Shown here: one piece after another, positions 6,723 through 10,594 of the stretch | How the letters are laid out: the number at the start of each line of letters is the position of its first letter | Position numbering within the stretch: position 1 is the first letter of the stretch | Assembly (NCBI GenBank): GCA_900754145.1 | Contig: CAAEBW010000382.1 | Coordinates: 1 to 10,594, forward strand | DNA length: 10,594 nucleotides | Source of the DNA: Clostridia bacterium | Lineage (GTDB): Bacteria > Bacillota > Clostridia > Oscillospirales > Acutalibacteraceae | Direction: 5' to 3' | Notes under the pieces: generated by a model | Told to the model about the DNA's origin: nothing | Databases searched by the model: none | Seen by the model: only the letters and a program-made list of their open reading frames with translations | Made by a program: the position numbers and the translations under genes

Positions 6723-7316
6723 ATGAGTAAACATCGGAATCAAAATAAAAAGTGCACGGTTCGCAGAAGAAGCATAATTCTGCTTGTCTCCTTGCTTTCG
6801 GTAATTGCGTTGTCTATCGGAACAACGCTGGCGTTTATATTTACAAATACCGGCAAGGTGGAAAATACATTTAATCCAGCACAGATTTCGTGTGAGGTCA
6901 CCGAAGAATTTAAGAATAACATTAAAACAAATGTCAGCATCAAAAACACGGGAAACACCGACGCGTATATTCGGGCGGCCGTAATAGTGACGTGGGTTAA
7001 TAATGACGGCAATGTATATGCGACCGCTCCGCAAAAGGGTACCGATTACACTATCACCCTTGCGGACGGTTTCAGCGAAAGCTGGCTTATCGATAAAAAC
7101 GGATTTTATTACTGCAAAGCTCTGGTAGCTCCTGACAGCGATACCCCGCTGCTGATAAAAGAATGTAAGGTTATTGAAGGTAAGGCGCCCGAGGGCTATC
7201 ATCTTTCGGTTGAAATTCTTGCCTCGGCGATACAGTCTGAACCGTCAAGTGTTGTTGAAGAACAATGGGACGTTACCGTTACAGACGGTAACATCACCGA
7301 TGTTCCGAATGTTTAA
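6723..7316 (+). CDS. TasA/camelysin-like fibre protein 5 (divergent SipW-type signal peptide)
   Basis: This is a fifth predicted SipW substrate, 197 residues, starting at ATG 6723. AAAGGAGG at 6707-6714 overlaps the stop codon of the giant-protein gene. The N-terminal cytoplasmic part is longer and more basic than in the other four (Lys/Arg-rich to residue 16). The hydrophobic core runs into GTTLAFIFTNTGKVENTFNP, with cleavage expected after Ala37. The family core is VSIKNTGNTDAYIRAAVIVTW (71-91). A segment with GFYYCKALVAP and KECKVIEG follows, then a C-terminal SVEILASAIQSEP strand. Three cysteines remain in the mature protein (Cys57, Cys131, Cys148), unlike the others. It lacks the alanine- and Trp-rich tail of the first paralogues. 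Tight linkage to the large protein and to the anchored protein suggests a minor or junction subunit; this is inference. Confidence 0.82.
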   Translation: MSKHRNQNKKCTVRRRSIILLVSLLSVIALSIGTTLAFIFTNTGKVENTFNPAQISCEVTEEFKNNIKTNVSIKNTGNTDAYIRAAVIVTWVNNDGNVYATAPQKGTDYTITLADGFSESWLIDKNGFYYCKALVAPDSDTPLLIKECKVIEGKAPEGYHLSVEILASAIQSEPSSVVEEQWDVTVTDGNITDVPNV

Positions 7317-7328
7317 GGAGGGACGGCA

Positions 7329-7991
7329 ATGAAAAGCTTTATTAAAAAAACAGTATTATTGCTTGCCGCCCTTGCTCTTACTCTTAGTTTCTCTGCAACC
7401 GTCTTTGCGGAGGGGACGGTGACCTATGAGGAAGGGGCAAATAAATTTATTTTTGCTCCCGGAAGCAGTTATTCACCAACTGATCTGTTCTCGGATTTTA
7501 AGGGCGTTATGCCGGGCGACAGTATCACACAGCAGATTGTAATCAAAAACGATGTAAAAAACAATGTTAAAATTAAATTATACCTAAAGTCTTTAGGCGC
7601 TCACGACGATTCAAAGGAATTTCTTTCGCAGATGAACTTAAAGGTTTCGCAGGACGGCACCTCAAATTTGTTTGACGCACCCTCCGACCGGACCGCCGGG
7701 CTTACCGAATGGGTTTATCTCGGCACAATTTATTCGGGAGGAGATATTAAGCTTAATGTAACTCTTGATGTTCCGGCGGATATGGGAAATGAATTTAAGA
7801 GTGCCGTAGGTCTTATTGACTGGCAGTTCAAAGTGGAAGAGCTGCCTATCAGCCCTGATGACCCGAAGCCGCCCAAGACGGGTGACAACAGTAATATCGC
7901 AATATGGCTGTTGGTTTGCATTATAAGCCTTGCGGTTATTGTTTTGTCGTCTGTATTGATGAATAAATCCACAAAAGCCGATAACAACTAA
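7329..7991 (+). CDS. Small wall-anchored protein with PPKTG sorting signal
   Basis: This is a predicted cell-wall protein of 220 residues. The ATG at 7329 follows AAGGAGGG (7315-7322), which overlaps the previous stop codon. It has an ordinary signal peptide cleaved after Ala27 (TVFA/EG), not a SipW-type one. The ectodomain (28-175) has a PGDSITQQIVIKNDVKNNVKI segment resembling the beta-sandwich start of TasA-like and other surface domains. The C-terminus is a sortase-type signal: PPKTGD (181-186), a hydrophobic segment (189-211) and a short basic tail. Pro replaces the usual Leu of LPXTG. As the last gene of the island and the only one with a wall-sorting signal, it is the best candidate for tethering the fibres, a role like that proposed for TapA in Bacillus but without evident sequence relation. 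No sortase gene lies in the window. Confidence 0.8.
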   Translation: MKSFIKKTVLLLAALALTLSFSATVFAEGTVTYEEGANKFIFAPGSSYSPTDLFSDFKGVMPGDSITQQIVIKNDVKNNVKIKLYLKSLGAHDDSKEFLSQMNLKVSQDGTSNLFDAPSDRTAGLTEWVYLGTIYSGGDIKLNVTLDVPADMGNEFKSAVGLIDWQFKVEELPISPDDPKPPKTGDNSNIAIWLLVCIISLAVIVLSSVLMNKSTKADNN

Positions 7992-7997
7992 AGTTAC

Positions 7998-8030
7998 AGC
8001 CCATTCAGGAGCTTTTCCGAATGGGCTTTT
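7998..8030 (+). terminator. Intrinsic terminator of the fibre island
   Basis: AGCCCATTC (7998-8006) pairs perfectly with GAATGGGCT (8019-8027) over nine positions, with a 12-nt loop, and the transcript continues into a T run (8027-8030). It lies directly after the stop codon at 7991 and closes the surface-protein operon. Confidence 0.85.
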
Positions 8031-8068
8031 ACCGTAAATTAAGAATTTTCAAAACAGGAGCTTTATTT

Positions 8069-8296
8069 ATGAAGCAGGGATTATTGGAATATTTGGCAGA
8101 CAAAACAGGGTGTATGTATCTTTCGGATTTAAGGTTTACGGATAACCCGAAAAAACTGAGCAAATACATAAACAAAATTGACGCTAAGGAATATTCGCTT
8201 CACGAATGGAATGATGCCGTAAATTATCTTACAGACAGAGAAGTAAATTTCGATACCGAAAGCGAAGCCAAGGATTATTTAGTCGCCAATATCTGA
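8069..8296 (+). CDS. Small protein of unknown function, paralogue of the gene at 8961-9182
   Basis: This is a 75-residue acidic, probably cytoplasmic protein. The ATG at 8069 has GGAG (8057-8060) upstream; an alternative in-frame ATG at 8021 sits inside the terminator stem of the previous operon and is less likely. I do not recognise a named family with certainty. The core is MYLSDLRF, then a Lys-rich helix, EYSLHEWNDAVNYLTDRE and a short C-terminal helix. The same pattern (YISDMR ... LYSVKDLADMTEYLYERK) occurs in the protein encoded at 8961-9182, so the two are paralogues. It has no signal peptide or membrane segment. Short proteins of this look are common in mobile elements of Clostridia, which fits the neighbouring genes, but no activity can be given. 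Confidence 0.7.
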   Translation: MKQGLLEYLADKTGCMYLSDLRFTDNPKKLSKYINKIDAKEYSLHEWNDAVNYLTDREVNFDTESEAKDYLVANI

Positions 8297-8308
8297 ATTG
8301 CAACGGCA

Positions 8309-8974
8309 ATGAGTGAAAAAGATTTATGCGGTCAGCGCTTTGGCAAGCTGATCGTTTTAAAGCGGGCTGAAAAGCCGCAGAAATGTAAAACGAACGGCGA
8401 CTACTGGCTCTGCCGATGTGACTGCGGAAACGAAACTGTTGTACTCGGTTCTAATTTGCGGCGCGGTCATACAACAAGCTGCGGATGTAAAAAGCTTCGT
8501 GATTTGACCGGACAGCACATAGGCAAATTAACCGTTGTCGGCCGCTCAGACAAGTATGCAAGCCGAGGGAAAAGACGGGTTCGCCTTTGGGAATGTATAT
8601 GCGATTGTGGTAATGTCACCTACAAGGCTACAGATACATTGACTTCGGGTGCAGAGAATAGCTGTGCAGAATGTGCCGCCAAGCATAACGCCGCCCGTGC
8701 ACGGGAAAACGCCGGATATGTTGACGGCACACAGCTTGCGAAAATTAAGGATATGACGCCGTCAGCAGCCAATACAAGCGGTTGCCGTGGTGTGACCTAT
8801 GACCGAAAAACGGGACTTTGGGAGGCAAAGATCAAGTTTCGGGGGAAGTCGAACCGTCTCGGTTACTTTAAAAGATTTGGGGACGCCGTTGCGGCAAGGA
8901 AGAAAGCCGAGAACACCGTGTTCGGCGAGTTTCTCGACTCGCTGGAGCAAAACGCAGGTAATAGATCTGTTTGA
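8309..8974 (+). CDS. AP2-domain DNA-binding protein with duplicated Cys clusters
   Basis: This is a 221-residue protein. Two similar halves at the N-terminus, residues 8-61 and 68-122, each begin with GQ(R/H).GKL.V, then carry a CxCxCGN cluster (Cys35/37/39 and Cys96/98/100) and a second Cys pair (Cys58/60 and Cys119/122). They look like tandem zinc-binding folds. An AP2-type DNA-binding domain follows at about 157-207 (SGCRGVTYDRKTGLWEAKI and GYFKRFGDAVAARKKAE). Bacterial AP2 domains are usually found in phage or homing-type proteins fused to HNH nucleases; no HNH motif is visible here, so a DNA-binding or element-maintenance role is more likely than cutting. The ATG at 8309 has only a weak ribosome binding site and lies 12 bases after the previous stop, so translation may be coupled. 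Its C-terminus overlaps the putative start of the next small gene. Confidence 0.75.
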   Translation: MSEKDLCGQRFGKLIVLKRAEKPQKCKTNGDYWLCRCDCGNETVVLGSNLRRGHTTSCGCKKLRDLTGQHIGKLTVVGRSDKYASRGKRRVRLWECICDCGNVTYKATDTLTSGAENSCAECAAKHNAARARENAGYVDGTQLAKIKDMTPSAANTSGCRGVTYDRKTGLWEAKIKFRGKSNRLGYFKRFGDAVAARKKAENTVFGEFLDSLEQNAGNRSV

Positions 8975-9182
8975 AAAAGTTCGGGTTTTACTCGGCAGTG
9001 AGTACATATCCGATATGCGCAGCGAAAGGCTGTTGAAAACGGCAAAAAGAATTGTGGCAACAATCGAACTGACTTTGTATTCCGTAAAGGACCTTGCGGA
9101 TATGACCGAATACCTGTATGAAAGAAAAATGTCTGATGAAGATAAGCCTGCTGTCATTACTTATATGAAGAACGCTGCTTGA
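8961..9182 (+). CDS. Small protein of unknown function, start codon missing or shifted
   Basis: About 74 codons of clearly protein-like sequence begin at IDLFEKVRVLLGSEYISDMR and run to a stop at 9180-9182. The protein resembles the one encoded at 8069-8296: YISDMR matches YLSDLR, and LYSVKDLADMTEYLYERK matches EYSLHEWNDAVNYLTDRE. The frame is open upstream to an ATG at 8799, but that stretch is an out-of-frame reading of the AP2 gene and cannot be native. Around the expected start there is GTA ATA GAT CTG: an ATA (8961) stands where an ATG would be natural. The coordinate given is therefore a guess. Either an unusual start is used, the gene has lost its start, or translation begins at the internal ATG at 9015, which would remove the conserved N-terminus. 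Confidence 0.5.
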   Translation: MDLFEKVRVLLGSEYISDMRSERLLKTAKRIVATIELTLYSVKDLADMTEYLYERKMSDEDKPAVITYMKNAA

Positions 9183-9197
9183 TTAGGCAAAGGCAAA

Positions 9198-9238
9198 AGT
9201 AAGCCGCAACGGGGAAATTCGCTCTGTTGCGGCTTGCT
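9198..9238. terminator. Bidirectional terminator-like hairpin between convergent genes
   Basis: AGTAAGCCGCAAC (9198-9210) pairs with GTTGCGGCTTGCT (9226-9238) over 13 positions with one T-G pair, around a 15-nt loop. It sits between the + strand small gene ending at 9182 and the - strand tnpV gene ending at 9243, exactly where a shared terminator is expected. The trailing T runs are short, on the + strand only CTCTCATT, so termination strength is uncertain. Confidence 0.6.
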
Positions 9239-9242
9239 CTCA

Positions 9243-9620
9243 TTATACATATATTAGGTCGGCGTTTACGATTTCCATTGCCCGATTTCTCACACTGTTC
9301 ATTTTGCCGACCCACGCCATCTGGTTGGCTGTTTTCAGTCCCTCCGTGATGCCTTCCGCTTGTGCCATCTGGCCCACTAACCGTTCAAACATTTCATCCG
9401 CACCGCGGTCAATTTCGGCAAGGTGGCTGTTTAATTGCCCGGTTGTCATAAGGTTTGCATAAAAGATTTTGCGGTACTGTTTGATATACTGTAAGTGCCG
9501 CTGTCCCCATATACCGATAGGCTGCTGATCTTCCTCTGGCAGTTTTAAACACGGTAGATAGTAGTCGCCTTGAAGTTCATACCAAAGCCCGTTTCTTTCG
9601 TCAAAAATGTACTTTTCCAT
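9243..9620 (-). CDS. tnpV: TnpV family transposon-encoded protein
   Basis: This is a 125-residue soluble protein recognised by the TnpV pattern: GLWYELQGDYYLPCLKLPEE at the N-terminus, then IGIWGQRHLQYIKQYR, a GQLNSHLAEIDRGADEMFERLV helix region, and a NQMAWVGKMNSVRNRAMEIV segment near the end. TnpV occurs repeatedly in transposons and integrative elements of Clostridia; its biochemical role is not established. The start is the second of two close ATGs (9620), seven bases after AAGGAGG. The first ATG at 9626 overlaps the stop of the upstream gene as ATGA and is too close to the ribosome binding site. Overlap with the 60-residue gene upstream indicates one operon. No transposase or resolvase gene accompanies it, so it is probably a leftover or accessory gene of a larger element. 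Confidence 0.85.
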   Translation of the reverse strand: MEKYIFDERNGLWYELQGDYYLPCLKLPEEDQQPIGIWGQRHLQYIKQYRKIFYANLMTTGQLNSHLAEIDRGADEMFERLVGQMAQAEGITEGLKTANQMAWVGKMNSVRNRAMEIVNADLIYV

Positions 9621-9622
9621 AA

Positions 9623-9805
9623 TCATGCCTCCTTGAAAATTACTTTGAATTTCTTTTGTTTTGCGCCAATGATTTTCAACAGAACCTCATCTATTGCATC
9701 GGTGTACTTGCCGTCAGCAATAAGCCTGTTTCTTAATTGGTTCAAGCTCTCAATCACAAGCCGAAGTTCCTGAGCGTTCAGTGCAAGATAGTATTTTTGC
9801 TTCAC
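9623..9805 (-). CDS. 60-residue protein upstream of tnpV
   Basis: This is a small basic protein of 60 residues. The start is the GTG at 9805, with a GAGGAGG site a few bases upstream; an in-frame ATG at 9832 has no such site and lies in the leader. The sequence KQKYYLALNAQELRLVIESLNQLRNRL is followed by DAIDEVLLKIIGAKQKKFKV, consistent with two amphipathic helices and a charged tail, and no membrane segment. The stop codon overlaps the first ATG of the tnpV reading frame. I do not recognise a characterised family; its coupling to tnpV suggests a partner encoded by the same mobile element. Confidence 0.65.
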   Translation of the reverse strand: MKQKYYLALNAQELRLVIESLNQLRNRLIADGKYTDAIDEVLLKIIGAKQKKFKVIFKEA

Positions 9806-9834
9806 AACCAGTCCTCCTCTCGATTTCTGCAATT

Positions 9835-9840
9835 ATTGTA
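9835..9840 (-). promoter_or_regulatory. Candidate -10 box for the tnpV operon
   Basis: On the - strand TACAAT lies 29 bases before the GTG at 9805 and downstream of the regulator's terminator, where a promoter is needed. No -35 box with a good match is present at 17-18 bp. A GTATAC palindrome (9841-9846) directly adjoins it. Support is weak. Confidence 0.25.
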
Positions 9841-9871
9841 GTATACGTAATCACGAAAATCGAATGTGCGG

Positions 9872-9911
9872 ATAAAAATGAGCGCACCCACCGTTTCGTG
9901 TGAGCACGCTC
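9872..9911 (-). terminator. Intrinsic terminator of the tandem HTH regulator gene
   Basis: Read on the - strand, GAGCGTGCTCAC (9911-9900) pairs with GTGGGTGCGCTC (9891-9880) over all 12 positions with three G-U pairs, around the loop ACGAAACG. ATTTTTATCC follows. The wobble pairs fit - strand RNA only, which confirms the direction. The stem begins four bases after the stop codon of the regulator gene. Confidence 0.88.
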
Positions 9912-9915
9912 AATA

Positions 9916-10344
9916 TTATATTTCGGGATAAATAGCTTTTAATTGCTGATACATTTTTCTTGACGGTCTGCGGCTACCAGACTCCCATTTCGCATATATA
10001 CTCGGAGAAATACAGGCTTTTTCGGCAAAATCAGCTTGGTTAAGTCCATAACGCTTTCTGACCGTATGTAATAGCTCCGTATATGGCGCACTTATGAAAA
10101 CGCAGTAATCATCAAACAGCAGAGACTCAGGTATTTGCAGCATTTTAGTAGTAGCTACGGTAATTTCATACGTAATCGGAAAACGGCCCTGTTCATAGCC
10201 GAGAACTGTTGCCGGTACAATGTTTAACTTCTCTGCAAGTTGCCTTGTGGTAAGCCCTCTCAGTTGGCGATAGTAGCGCATACATTCTCCGGGACTGTTT
10301 AATACGTTCAATGATTCAAAGGTAAATATCAAGTGCATCAGCAT
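9916..10344 (-). CDS. Tandem helix-turn-helix (XRE/Cro-type) transcription regulator
   Basis: This is a predicted DNA-binding regulator of 142 residues from the ATG at 10344. The first XRE domain (about 15-70) contains RYYRQLRGLTTRQLAEKLNI and VPATVLGYEQGRFP. The second (about 91-135) contains VRKRYGLNQADFAEKACI and SPSIYAKWESGSRRPS. Both have the Gln/Arg-Leu-Ala and Tyr/Trp-Glu-x-Gly patterns of the fold. The SLLFDDY segment links them. No sensor or peptidase domain is attached. An alternative ATG at 10281 has a better ribosome binding site (GGAG, five bases upstream) but would cut into helix 1 of the first domain, so I chose the longer form. The open frame continues to 10455, but that part overlaps an IS200 transposase gene on the other strand and is unlikely to be native. 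Its targets are unknown; the adjacent tnpV operon on the same strand is a candidate. Confidence 0.72.
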   Translation of the reverse strand: MLMHLIFTFESLNVLNSPGECMRYYRQLRGLTTRQLAEKLNIVPATVLGYEQGRFPITYEITVATTKMLQIPESLLFDDYCVFISAPYTELLHTVRKRYGLNQADFAEKACISPSIYAKWESGSRRPSRKMYQQLKAIYPEI

Positions 10345-10374
10345 TTTACCGTGCCGGTATTCATATAGCCCTGT

Positions 10375-10594
10375 GTGATTGAGAACAGTATCGCATTTGC
10401 ACCAAAGTTTAGAAGAAAAGAAATATATGGAAAACTGAAAAAAGATATTGGGCAAATACTGCGAAAATTATGCGGGCAAAAAGATGTGCAAATAATAGAA
10501 TCAGAAGCATGCCCCGACCATATACATATGCTGGTGAGCGTCCCACCGCACATAAGTATAGCACAATTCATGGGATATCTCAAGGGAAAAAGTA
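10375..10594 (+). CDS. tnpA: IS200/IS605-family TnpA transposase, N-terminally damaged, runs off window
   Basis: A + strand frame is open from GTG 10375 to the window end. It reads FAPKFRRKEIYGKLKKDIGQ, a middle part with ILRKLCGQKDVQIIE, then EACPDHIHMLVSVPPHISIA and QFMGYLKGKS. This is the Y1 transposase of IS200 elements. The metal-binding HuH motif is the His-Ile-His at 10519-10527; the catalytic Tyr would lie beyond the window. Normal family members have about 15-20 more residues before FAPK, including a 'KYH.VF' strand. Here a TAG at 10366-10368 blocks the frame and only MIENSIA precedes it. A CAGTATCGCATT just upstream in another frame could be the remains of that strand, which hints at a small deletion. 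The copy is therefore probably inactive, or its start was replaced when it met the regulator gene. Confidence 0.78.
   Translation, partial: MIENSIAFAPKFRRKEIYGKLKKDIGQILRKLCGQKDVQIIESEACPDHIHMLVSVPPHISIAQFMGYLKGKS

Noticed and set aside
8021..8068. Upstream ATG at 8021 with an AGGAG nine bases before it, as start of the first small gene
   Set aside because: Start codon and ribosome site lie in the stem and loop of the island's terminator, and the paralogue has no such N-terminal extension.
8799..8960. Open + strand stretch that would extend the last small gene upstream to an ATG at 8799
   Set aside because: It is an out-of-frame reading of the AP2 coding sequence; the peptide has no similarity to the paralogue at 8069-8296.
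1..10594. CRISPR array, tRNA or rRNA genes
   Set aside because: I saw no regularly spaced direct repeats, no cloverleaf with a GTTC arm and no rRNA-like sequence.

Overview
The window reads like the accessory genome of a low-to-mid GC Gram-positive anaerobe of the class Clostridia, probably from gut or rumen. The reasons are: strong AGGAGG-type ribosome binding sites, an ER-type (Ser/His) signal peptidase of the SipW kind, a sortase-like PPKTG anchor, Cys/His 'EHTH...C' surface repeats, TnpV, and an IS200-type transposase. This placement rests on gene content, not on any marker gene.

Region 1 (1-7991, all on the + strand) is a surface-fibre island. A structured leader (28-179) precedes a SipW-like signal peptidase (208-750). 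Three proteins with SipW-type signal peptides, relatives of TasA/camelysin, follow (810-1409, 1459-2094, 2124-2741). After a hairpin-rich gap (2742-2891) come a fourth TasA-like protein (2892-3464), a 1075-residue secreted multidomain protein with InlB-type and MucBP-like modules, two Cys/His repeat arrays and a prealbumin-like C-terminal domain (3481-6708), a fifth TasA-like protein (6723-7316), and a small wall-anchored protein with a variant sortase signal (7329-7991). An intrinsic terminator (7998-8030) closes the block. The simplest model is that the peptidase matures the five TasA-like subunits, which assemble outside the cell. The anchored protein may tether them and the large protein may act as adhesin or tip. 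The assembly model is inference from the Bacillus tapA-sipW-tasA system.

Region 2 (8069-9182, + strand) holds two small related proteins of unknown function with a gene for a duplicated Cys-cluster/AP2-domain protein between them. The second small gene has no normal start codon near the beginning of its conserved part. A strong hairpin (9198-9238) separates this block from convergent genes.

Region 3 (9243-10594) is mobile-element debris. It holds TnpV and a 60-residue partner protein on the - strand, a tandem helix-turn-helix regulator on the - strand with its own terminator, and at the right edge a + strand IS200-family transposase gene. That gene lacks its normal N-terminus and runs off the window.
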